Of a stretch of DNA of 5,400 nt, positions 1 to 5,294 are shown piece after piece; the stretch's first letter is position 1, and each line of letters begins with the position of its first letter. This DNA is from Acidimicrobiia bacterium. GTDB taxonomy: Bacteria > Actinomycetota > Acidimicrobiia > Acidimicrobiales > SZUA-35. The position numbers and the translations under genes were made by a program. Below the pieces are notes generated by a model. It did not search any database and had not been told where the DNA came from. It saw only the letters and a program-made list of their open reading frames with translations. The stretch lies in assembly GCA_029857855.1 (NCBI GenBank), contig JAOUGG010000249.1:1-5400 (forward strand). Reading direction: 5' to 3'.

Positions 1-1
1 A

Positions 2-1258
2 CGGCTGGTGGCCGAGGCCAGGGGTGCGTCGGGTCAACCGGGGCCGGTGCACTTGAACCTCGGCTTTCGCGACCCGCTCGTCGGCGAGCCCGACGATCTC
101 CCGCCCGGCCGGCCTGCTGGGGCGCCGTGGCATGTCGACGCCCGGGGTCCGCTGTACGGCTCGGAGTGTTCCCAAGGTGAGATCACCGAGGTGTGGAACC
201 GGATTCGCGGCCTCGACGGCGCCATCGTCGCCGGGGCCGGCACAACGGAACCGTCGGCCGTACTCACCCTCGGACAGAAGTTGGGATGGCCGGTTCTGGC
301 CGATCACCGATCCGGCTGCCGGGCCGAAGGCCGATCGATCGTGCACGCCGACTCGCTGCTCCGGGTCGATGCCTTCACCGAGGCCAATCCGGTCGACGTC
401 GTGGTCCGGTTCGGGCGACCGTTGGCGAGCAAGGCACTCAGCCAGTGGCTGACGGCGTCCAACGCGGATCTCATCGTGGCCTCGGAGCCCGGCCGGTGGG
501 ACGACCCGGAGCGTCTCGCCTCACTCACCGTGACCGAGGAGGGCCTGGCCCGGGGCCTGGTCAGCCACATCCCGTCGGACTACTCCCCCTCCGACAGCGG
601 TCGACGATGGCTCCACGCCGACGTGACGGCCCAGCAGATCGTGGCCGAGATGATCGACGGGGCCGGGCCGGGCAAGCCGCTCGAAGGGGTGACGGAGATC
701 GGCGTGGCCCGCCACGTCGTCAACACGATGAAACCGGGCGGGGCGCTGGTTGTCGCCTCCTCGATGCCGGTGCGGGATGTCGAGTGGTTCGGCCCCAACC
801 GCCGCAACATCAAGGTGCTGGCCAACCGGGGGGCCAACGGTATCGACGGGCTGATCGCCACCGCCGTCGGTGTCGCCCTGACCGGGGCCTCGACCACCCT
901 GTTGATCGGCGACGTCGCCTTCCTCCACGATTCGCCCGCCCTGGTGGCGCTGGCCCGCCGCCGCGTCGACCTGACGATCGTGGTCATCGACAACGACGGC
1001 GGCGGTATCTTCTCGTTCCTGCCCCAGGCCGGGCAGGTCGACGCCGACACGTTCGAGAAGCTGTTCGGCACGCCGCACGGCACCGACCTGGTGGCCCTGT
1101 GCTCCGCCCACGGGATCCCGGCCATCAATTGGGCACCGGGCGACGACACGCCGGGTGCGGTCGGGGTCCGGGTTCTGGTGGCCCGCACGGACCGGGCGGA
1201 GAACGTCCGGGTCCACGACAAAGTCAACGCCGCCATCGCCAAGGGGATCAGCGGGTAG
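2..1258 (+). CDS. menD: MenD, 2-succinyl-5-enolpyruvyl-6-hydroxy-3-cyclohexene-1-carboxylate (SEPHCHC) synthase, 5'-truncated by window edge
   Basis: This is a thiamine-diphosphate enzyme of cytoplasmic menaquinone synthesis. It decarboxylates 2-oxoglutarate and adds the resulting unit to isochorismate. The reading frame is open from base 2, so the gene begins upstream and the GTG at 8 is internal. The visible 418 residues cover the middle and C-terminal domains; roughly 150-170 N-terminal residues, including the family's catalytic Glu region, lie outside. Counting from base 2, visible motifs are GPVHLNLGFRDPL near residue 15, RFGRPLASKALSQWL near 136, SSMPVRD at about 253, NRGANGIDG at about 275, and the TPP/Mg2+ signature GDVAFLHD (about 303) followed by NDGGGIFSFLPQ (about 331). 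All are characteristic of MenD rather than of acetolactate synthase or other TPP enzymes. The TAG stop lies in the first unit of a short tandem repeat. menB follows on the same strand after 73 bp. The assignment is firm. Confidence 0.95.
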   Translation, partial: RLVAEARGASGQPGPVHLNLGFRDPLVGEPDDLPPGRPAGAPWHVDARGPLYGSECSQGEITEVWNRIRGLDGAIVAGAGTTEPSAVLTLGQKLGWPVLADHRSGCRAEGRSIVHADSLLRVDAFTEANPVDVVVRFGRPLASKALSQWLTASNADLIVASEPGRWDDPERLASLTVTEEGLARGLVSHIPSDYSPSDSGRRWLHADVTAQQIVAEMIDGAGPGKPLEGVTEIGVARHVVNTMKPGGALVVASSMPVRDVEWFGPNRRNIKVLANRGANGIDGLIATAVGVALTGASTTLLIGDVAFLHDSPALVALARRRVDLTIVVIDNDGGGIFSFLPQAGQVDADTFEKLFGTPHGTDLVALCSAHGIPAINWAPGDDTPGAVGVRVLVARTDRAENVRVHDKVNAAIAKGISG

Positions 1259-1301
1259 GGATAAGCGGGCAGGGATAAGCGGGAGCGATCGACGGGTAGG
1301 G
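1247..1301. repeat. Four-unit 13-14 bp imperfect tandem repeat spanning the menD 3' end
   Basis: Four head-to-tail units are visible: ATCAGCGGGTAGGG (1247-1260), ATAAGCGGGCAGGG (1261-1274), ATAAGCGGGAGCG (1275-1287, one base short) and ATCGACGGGTAGGG (1288-1301). The first unit holds the last codons and the TAG stop of menD, so the array looks like an expansion of the gene's own 3' end. It fills most of the menD-menB gap and ends 16 bp before the menB -10 element. Replication slippage is the likely origin; any regulatory effect is unknown. Confidence 0.85.
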
Positions 1302-1317
1302 TCCGGCGGGCACCCAT

Positions 1318-1334
1318 TAGGCTGGCCTGCTATG
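1318..1334 (+). promoter_or_regulatory. Probable menB -10 element for a leaderless transcript
   Basis: TAGGCT at 1318-1323 fits the actinobacterial -10 pattern TANNNT and ends 8 nt before the ATG at 1332. That places the expected transcription start at or within a couple of bases of the start codon. No Shine-Dalgarno sequence lies before the ATG, and the -35 region (around 1295-1300) has no recognisable hexamer. If correct, menB has its own promoter despite following menD on the same strand. Confidence 0.55.
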
Positions 1335-2240
1335 ACCAAGCAGGTTTCCGAGATCTTCGACCCGTCGGCATGGCACGAGGTGGAGGGCTTCGACTTCACC
1401 GACATCACCTACCACCGGGCCAACGACGTGGGCGCCGTACGCATCGCCTTCGATCGCCCGGAGGTCCGCAACGCCTTCCGACCCCACACGGTCGACGAAC
1501 TGTACCGGGCGCTCGACCACGCCCGGATGTCGTCCGACGTGGGCGCCGTGATCCTGACCGGCAACGGGCCGTCCCCCAAAGACGGCGGCTGGGCCTTCTG
1601 CTCCGGCGGCGACCAGCGCATCCGGGGCAAGGACGGGTACCGCTACGCCGAGGGGGAGACCGCCGACACGATCGATCCGGCCCGTAGCGGGCGGCTGCAC
1701 ATTCTGGAGTGCCAGCGGCTCATCCGGATGATGCCCAAGGTGGTCCTCTGTGTGGTCCCCGGCTGGGCGGCCGGCGGCGGGCACAGTCTGCACGTGGTGT
1801 CGGACCTCACCCTGGCCAGCCGGGAGCACGCGAGGTTCAAGCAGACCGACACCGACGTGGCCAGCTTCGACGGCGGGTTCGGTTCGGCCTATCTCGCCCG
1901 TCAGGTCGGTCAGAAGTTCGCCCGGGAGATCTTCTTCCTCGGCCGGACCTACACGGCCGAGGAGGCCCACCGGCAGGGAGCGGTCAACGCCGTCGTCGAC
2001 CACGCCCGACTGGAGGTCGAGGCGTTGCAGTGGGCGGCCGATATCTGCGGCAAGAGCCCGACGGCCCAGCGCATGGCCAAGTACGCCTTCAACCTGATCG
2101 ACGACGGCCTCGTCGGCCAGCAGGTGTTCGCCGGAGAGGCCACCCGCCTCGCCTACATGACCGACGAGGCCCGCGAGGGCCGCGACGCCTTCCTCGAGAA
2201 GCGCGACCCCGACTGGTCCGGCTTTCCATACCACTACTGA
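1332..2240 (+). CDS. menB: MenB, 1,4-dihydroxy-2-naphthoyl-CoA synthase
   Basis: This crotonase-fold enzyme cyclises o-succinylbenzoyl-CoA to 1,4-dihydroxy-2-naphthoyl-CoA (DHNA-CoA) in the cytoplasm. The 302-residue product is close in length to the M. tuberculosis enzyme and resembles it as I recall that sequence. Visible features are the CoA-binding/oxyanion segment FCSGGDQ (residues 89-95), WAAGGGHS (145-152), the active-site stretch QTDTDVASFDGG (171-182) and LAYMTDEA with Tyr275. Asp173 occupies the position of the mycobacterial catalytic Asp185, where E. coli-type enzymes have Gly and need bicarbonate. Ser178 and Tyr275 match the mycobacterial Ser190 and Tyr287 by the same 12-residue offset. 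The C-terminus ends DWSGFPYHY. The ATG at 1332 is chosen because the conserved N-terminus starts here and a -10 element lies just upstream; the open frame further upstream is non-conserved and overlaps menD. The gene is convergent with menF. Confidence 0.97.
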   Translation: MTKQVSEIFDPSAWHEVEGFDFTDITYHRANDVGAVRIAFDRPEVRNAFRPHTVDELYRALDHARMSSDVGAVILTGNGPSPKDGGWAFCSGGDQRIRGKDGYRYAEGETADTIDPARSGRLHILECQRLIRMMPKVVLCVVPGWAAGGGHSLHVVSDLTLASREHARFKQTDTDVASFDGGFGSAYLARQVGQKFAREIFFLGRTYTAEEAHRQGAVNAVVDHARLEVEALQWAADICGKSPTAQRMAKYAFNLIDDGLVGQQVFAGEATRLAYMTDEAREGRDAFLEKRDPDWSGFPYHY

Positions 2241-2243
2241 CCT

Positions 2244-2279
2244 CTTCCAAGATCGCTTCCAAGATCGCTTCCAAGATTT
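2244..2279. repeat. Three tandem copies of a 12-bp unit, CTTCCAAGATCG
   Basis: Two identical copies (2244-2255, 2256-2267) and a third that differs only in its last two bases (2268-2279) lie immediately after the menB stop. They abut the left arm of the large inverted repeat. The unit contains no obvious start codon and the array is non-coding between convergent genes. It is too short and has no spacers, so it is not a CRISPR. Slippage expansion or a protein or RNA binding array are both possible. Confidence 0.9.
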
Positions 2280-2318
2280 GTCGCGAAAAGCGAGGCGTCG
2301 CCTCGCTTTTCGCGACAA
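2278..2318. terminator. 41-bp perfect inverted repeat, probable bidirectional terminator between menB and menF
   Basis: Twenty-base arms pair perfectly around a single central base at 2298; in RNA this would be a 19-bp stem with a GUC loop. The core is AAAA at 2286-2289, then GCGAGGC/GCCTCGC, then TTTT at 2307-2310. On either strand this reads as a GC-rich hairpin followed by four U's, preceded by four A's. The outer arms (TTGTCGCG / CGCGACAA) extend the stem beyond the U-tract. It lies in the 110-bp gap between two convergent genes, where a shared terminator is expected. The short U-tract and its burial inside the stem are atypical. Confidence 0.75.
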
Positions 2319-2350
2319 GAGTTCGACGGTGGTTGAGGATCAGCGCGGCG

Positions 2351-3634
2351 TCAGGGCTGGATGAGGGCGCCGAGGATGGCCTTGAACTTGGCCCGGGTCT
2401 CGTCGAGTTCGGCCTGCAGATCGCTGTCACCGACGACACCGACCCCGGCGAAGAGGCGAACCCGATCTGGTTCCTCGAACTGGGCCGAACGTACGCTGAC
2501 GGCGAATTCGCCGTTGCCGTGACCGTCGACCCACCCGGTCGGACCGGCGTAGCGGCCGCGGTCGGCCTGCTCGATGTCGGCGATCAGATCGAGCGCGGCC
2601 TTCTGCGGAGCACCGCCGACGGCCGGGGTCGGGTGCAGCGCGTCGATCAGCTCGAGGACCGACGCGGCCGGCAACGAGAGCCGCCCCTCGACCCGGGTCC
2701 CGAGATGATGGACGTTGGCCAGGGAGACGATGGACGGCTCCGGCTCGGCGTCGACGTACGAGCAGAACGGCAGCAGCGTGTCGAGGAGCCAGTCGATGGT
2801 GATCCGATGTTCCCACCGGTTCTTGTCCGAGGCCAGCAGCTCGGCCGCCAAGGTGCGGTCGCGGTCGGGGTCGGTGGATCGGGGCAGGGTGCCGGCGAGG
2901 GGATGGGCCCGCACCACGTCGCGGAGTCGGGCCACCAGCAGTTCCGGTGAGGCCCCGAAGAAGCCGTCGACCATGAACAGGTTGGCCGTTGGGAAGGTCT
3001 GATCGAGACGGGCCATGATGACCGCCGGGTCGAAGGGGGCGTCGGCGGTGACCACCAGCTCCCGGGCCAGCACACACTTGTCGAGTTCGCCGGACCGGAT
3101 GAGATCGCGGGCGCGGCCCACGATGTCGTCGCGCCACTGCTCCGGGGGCACCATCGACGAGAGCGTCATCGTCGTCGGCTCGTTGCCCGGCTCGACCTCG
3201 GGCAGTCCGGCCAGTGCACGGGCGATCGTTGCCTCGTCGTCTTCGGTCGGGTCGGGCGCCGCCGAGTCGCCGACGGCCGTCAACCACAGCCCGCCGCTCA
3301 GCGTCCGGCACAGCACGTACTCGGGAACGATCAGCTCGCCGTCGGTCGTCGGATCGAAGTCGAACGCACCGAACGCAACCGGACCGGTGCCCGGCTCGGG
3401 GGCGGATCCGCCTTCCGGCTGCTCGGCCCGCTCCGCCGCCAGTTGCCGCTGGGCCTCTACGAACCCGCCGGGACGTTCGATCGGGATCCGCCGCAGCTCG
3501 CCGATCCCGGCCAGCGTGCGATCGTTACCCTTCCACAGCAGCCCAGATCGGATCCCCACCCGAAACGGATCGAGATCGGAGCGAACCTCCGCCGGGAGGT
3601 GGTCGATCCGGAGGGAGCGTGCCGTCAATGCCAC
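2351..3634 (-). CDS. menF: MenF-type isochorismate synthase
   Basis: This Mg2+-dependent chorismate-binding enzyme converts chorismate to isochorismate, the committed entry to menaquinone synthesis. The product is 427 residues, usual for the family. The N-terminal third is variable; the catalytic domain follows. Visible motifs are LDKCVLARE with Lys186 (the general-base position), FFGASPELLVAR with Glu231 (general acid), HPLAGT at 244-249, NRWEHRI with the Mg2+-ligand candidate Glu275, HPTPAVGGAP, DRGRYAGPTGWVDG and the C-terminal ELDETRAK segment with Glu412. PLAGT and the overall pattern favour isochorismate synthase over PabB or TrpE. A siderophore or salicylate isochorismate synthase (EntC-like) is possible by sequence alone, but menD, menB and probable menE nearby favour MenF. 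GTG at 3634 is the chosen start because TATCCT lies 7 nt upstream; upstream in-frame codons run through the SRPBCC gene. It converges on menB and diverges from the SRPBCC gene. Confidence 0.93.
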   Translation of the reverse strand: MALTARSLRIDHLPAEVRSDLDPFRVGIRSGLLWKGNDRTLAGIGELRRIPIERPGGFVEAQRQLAAERAEQPEGGSAPEPGTGPVAFGAFDFDPTTDGELIVPEYVLCRTLSGGLWLTAVGDSAAPDPTEDDEATIARALAGLPEVEPGNEPTTMTLSSMVPPEQWRDDIVGRARDLIRSGELDKCVLARELVVTADAPFDPAVIMARLDQTFPTANLFMVDGFFGASPELLVARLRDVVRAHPLAGTLPRSTDPDRDRTLAAELLASDKNRWEHRITIDWLLDTLLPFCSYVDAEPEPSIVSLANVHHLGTRVEGRLSLPAASVLELIDALHPTPAVGGAPQKAALDLIADIEQADRGRYAGPTGWVDGHGNGEFAVSVRSAQFEEPDRVRLFAGVGVVGDSDLQAELDETRAKFKAILGALIQP

Positions 3635-3667
3635 AGCGGCCAGGATACCGGGCACAATGGGGCGGTG
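3632..3667. promoter_or_regulatory. Compact divergent promoter region for menF (-) and the SRPBCC gene (+)
   Basis: Only 30 bp separate the two start codons. On the minus strand TATCCT (plus-strand 3642-3647) ends 7 nt before the menF GTG at 3634-3632. On the plus strand CACAAT (3653-3658), one mismatch from TACAAT, ends 6 nt before the GTG at 3665. No Shine-Dalgarno is evident for either gene. The two polymerase footprints would overlap heavily, and each -35 region would fall near or inside the start of the opposite gene. The menF element is the better supported of the two. Confidence 0.5.
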
Positions 3668-4162
3668 GAGAAGCTGTTCCGAGCCGAGACCGTGGCGACC
3701 GCCGAGGAGTTGTTCGCCGTGGTCAGCGACCTGACGACGTTCCCCGACTGGATCGAGCTGGTGCACCGGGTCGAGCCGATACCCGGCGACCTGACCGTCG
3801 GCGGAGGCCAACTGGAATGGTGGGTGACGCTGCGGGCCCGGATCGGGCCGCTGGCCCGGTCCAAGCGACTGCGGATGGCGCAAACGGTCCTCGACCCGCC
3901 CGGATCGGGCCCCGACGAGCCGGGCCGGGTTCGCTTCGACCGATCGGAGACCGACGGTCGCAACCACGCCCCGTGGACCATGGAGGTCAGGGTCACTCCG
4001 CTCGACGGCGCCCCTCATCTCAGCCGTGCAGACTGTCGACTGCACTACGGCGGATCGATGTGGACCGGTATGCTCGACGGCCAGCTCGACACCACCGCCC
4101 GCCGTTCGACCGAGGCCCTCCGACAGATCGCCGTCGTCCGCGCCGATCGCACCGGCCACTGA
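3665..4162 (+). CDS. SRPBCC (START/polyketide-cyclase-like) family protein, role unknown
   Basis: The product has 165 residues and looks like a soluble helix-grip ligand-binding protein. The N-terminus (KLFRAETVATAEELFAVVSD, then FPDWIELVHRVEPI) matches the first strand and paired helices of SRPBCC proteins of the polyketide cyclase/dehydrase or Coq10-like type. A central hydrophobic WWVTLRARIGPLARSKRLRM segment, a long acidic, Gly/Pro-rich loop and a C-terminal helix (MWTGMLDGQLDTTARRSTEALRQIA) follow, as expected for this fold. I see no signal peptide or membrane segment. GTG at 3665 is chosen because the conserved fold starts there and a -10-like hexamer sits just upstream; an earlier in-frame ATG at 3443 would overlap menF by about 190 bp. 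It sits inside a menaquinone locus, divergent from menF. A lipid- or quinone-binding role (as for Coq10 with ubiquinone) is an inference from fold and context only. Confidence 0.8.
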   Translation: MEKLFRAETVATAEELFAVVSDLTTFPDWIELVHRVEPIPGDLTVGGGQLEWWVTLRARIGPLARSKRLRMAQTVLDPPGSGPDEPGRVRFDRSETDGRNHAPWTMEVRVTPLDGAPHLSRADCRLHYGGSMWTGMLDGQLDTTARRSTEALRQIAVVRADRTGH

Positions 4163-4169
4163 GCTCAGT
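4158..4169. repeat. Palindrome spanning two convergent stop codons
   Basis: ACTGAGCTCAGT is a perfect 12-bp palindrome. It contains the TGA stop of the SRPBCC gene (4160-4162) and, on the other strand, the TGA stop of the aminotransferase gene (TCA at 4165-4167), with two bases between them. Flanking GGCC/GGCC can pair with one bulged base, so a weak hairpin is possible. There is no U-tract, so this is not a canonical terminator. Confidence 0.6.
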
Positions 4170-5163
4170 CGGCCGCCAAGGGTGCCAAGGGCGTCATCCA
4201 TCGACGGGCGAGCGGGTGCTCACCGGTCAGCAGCCGGCCCATGGCCTCGGCCAGAACGGTCGTGACAGGCCCGGGAGCGTCGAGCACCCGGTCGTCGAGC
4301 CTCCCCACCGGGGTGACCATTCGAATCGACGACGCCAGGAACAATTCGTCGGCCGCCTCCACCTCGGCCCAGGCCACCGCCCGCACCGTGTAGGGGATGC
4401 CGGCGTCCTCGGCGACATCGAGCACGGCCCGGCGGGTGATGCCGTCGAGCACCGTGTCGACCGGCGGGACGGCGATCCGGCCGCCGGTGACCGTGAACAC
4501 GCTGGACGTCACCGACTCGGCCAAATCACCGCCGCCGATCGTCCGGAACACCACCTGGTCGAATCCCTCGTCGGCCGCCATCAGGTGATGACGAAGGCCC
4601 GGGGTGTACCCGGCCGCCACCTTCATCGACGGTGGAAGGACCGAAGCGGGCACCTTCGGCATCGTCGCGGTCTTCACCGCGATCGGGCTCGGCACCTTGG
4701 TGAACCGCTCCATGGTCTCAGTGTCCGGTCCGAGCGGTGTCACCGTGACGTAGACCGTCGGCCGGCGACTCACCGGCAGCACCGTCTGCGACGGATCGTC
4801 CCATGAGGCGATCAGCTTGACGACCAGCGGACCGGTCCGGGTGACATCGACGTCGCCCTCGGTCAGGTTGGCCATCACGGTCCGGGCGACGGCCCGCTCG
4901 AGGCGGCTGATGTCGGGCAGCTCGTCCATCCCCATGGTTTCGGCCGAGCGCATGAAGCGGGTCACATGTTCCCGCAGACCGAGCGCAGTCGGGCTCCCGG
5001 CGTTGCCCACCACGAGGAGGACGTCGAAGATCTGCGATCCTCGGGCCGACATGTGGGACAGCACGTGGGTCGTTGCGGCGGCGAACGGGATCATGGCACC
5101 ATCGCGCCAGATCAACGTGGGCTCGAACGTGGCCGGGCTTCCGCCCGGGCTGTTGCTCGTCAT
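4165..5163 (-). CDS. Class IV PLP-dependent aminotransferase-fold enzyme (BCAT / aminodeoxychorismate lyase family)
   Basis: This 332-residue enzyme belongs to fold-type IV PLP enzymes, which include branched-chain and D-amino-acid aminotransferases and 4-amino-4-deoxychorismate lyase (PabC). The order of motifs is typical: IWRDGAMIPFAAATTHVLSHM near residue 18, the PLP Schiff-base Lys181 in PSMKVAAGY, Glu216 in LAESVTSSVF (pairs with the PLP ring nitrogen, 35 residues after the Lys as in the family), LDGITRRAVLDVAEDAGIP, and ADELFLASSIRMVTPV. The family's usual EGxxxNxF motif is altered to ESVTSSVF. The length is nearer to branched-chain enzymes than to PabC (about 270), and the substrate cannot be read from the sequence. 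Being close to a chorismate enzyme makes a PabC-like role worth testing, but no pabA/pabB is visible. ATG at 5163 follows a -10-like TAGCCT by 7 nt. It converges on the SRPBCC gene with a 2-bp gap and diverges from menE. Confidence 0.85.
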   Translation of the reverse strand: MTSNSPGGSPATFEPTLIWRDGAMIPFAAATTHVLSHMSARGSQIFDVLLVVGNAGSPTALGLREHVTRFMRSAETMGMDELPDISRLERAVARTVMANLTEGDVDVTRTGPLVVKLIASWDDPSQTVLPVSRRPTVYVTVTPLGPDTETMERFTKVPSPIAVKTATMPKVPASVLPPSMKVAAGYTPGLRHHLMAADEGFDQVVFRTIGGGDLAESVTSSVFTVTGGRIAVPPVDTVLDGITRRAVLDVAEDAGIPYTVRAVAWAEVEAADELFLASSIRMVTPVGRLDDRVLDAPGPVTTVLAEAMGRLLTGEHPLARRWMTPLAPLAAD

Positions 5164-5189
5164 GGCGTCGAGGCTAGTGGGTTTCCCAC
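5161..5189 (-). promoter_or_regulatory. Probable aminotransferase gene promoter with inverted repeat
   Basis: On the minus strand TAGCCT (plus-strand 5171-5176) ends 7 nt before the ATG at 5163-5161, the leaderless layout also seen at its neighbours. Directly upstream, in the -10/-35 spacer, GTGGGTTTCCCAC (plus strand 5177-5189) is an inverted repeat with 5-bp arms and a 3-bp centre, in a position suited to an operator. No clear -35 hexamer or Shine-Dalgarno is visible. Confidence 0.5.
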
Positions 5190-5272
5190 ACCGGTTCGCT
5201 CCGGGACGGGAATGACCACCGGTAGGGAGCCGGGCGGGCGCGAGACGAGCGGCAGGCCGGAAACGACCTCGC

Positions 5273-5294
5273 CGATCCTAGGATCGAAGCCGTG
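5273..5294 (+). promoter_or_regulatory. Probable menE -10 element within a 14-bp palindrome
   Basis: TAGGAT at 5279-5284 fits TANNNT and ends 7 nt before the GTG at 5292, predicting a leaderless transcript. It lies inside the perfect palindrome CGATCCTAGGATCG (5273-5286), so the same hexamer also reads on the minus strand (5280-5275). The symmetry could be a repressor site overlapping the -10 or could allow bidirectional initiation. The rest of the 128-bp divergent gap (5164-5291) shows only the aminotransferase promoter and its inverted repeat. Confidence 0.5.

Noticed and set aside
2244..2318. CRISPR array or attachment site
   Set aside because: The 12-bp units are directly contiguous with no spacers, there are no cas genes, and no integrase or tRNA gene is nearby.
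1709..2950. A 413-codon plus-strand open frame crossing menB and menF
   Set aside because: It runs through the terminator palindrome and is out of frame with menB and antisense to menF. The translation has no recognisable domain.
2351..3634. PabB or TrpE (aminodeoxychorismate or anthranilate synthase) instead of MenF
   Set aside because: PLAGT rather than PIAGT, the LDKCVLAR lysine motif, the HPTPAVGG and DRGRYAGPTGWVDG segments and the men gene context all favour isochorismate synthase.
2351..4201. A 616-residue minus-strand reading of menF with a long N-terminal extension
   Set aside because: The extra N-terminal 189 residues run antisense through the SRPBCC gene and resemble no chorismate-enzyme domain. 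The GTG at 3634 gives the normal family length and has a -10 element 7 nt upstream.
3214..4806. A 530-codon plus-strand open frame
   Set aside because: Its product is low-complexity and Arg/Pro/Gly-rich, as expected for an antisense or shifted frame in high-GC DNA. It overlaps menF, the SRPBCC gene and the aminotransferase gene, all of which have recognisable family motifs.
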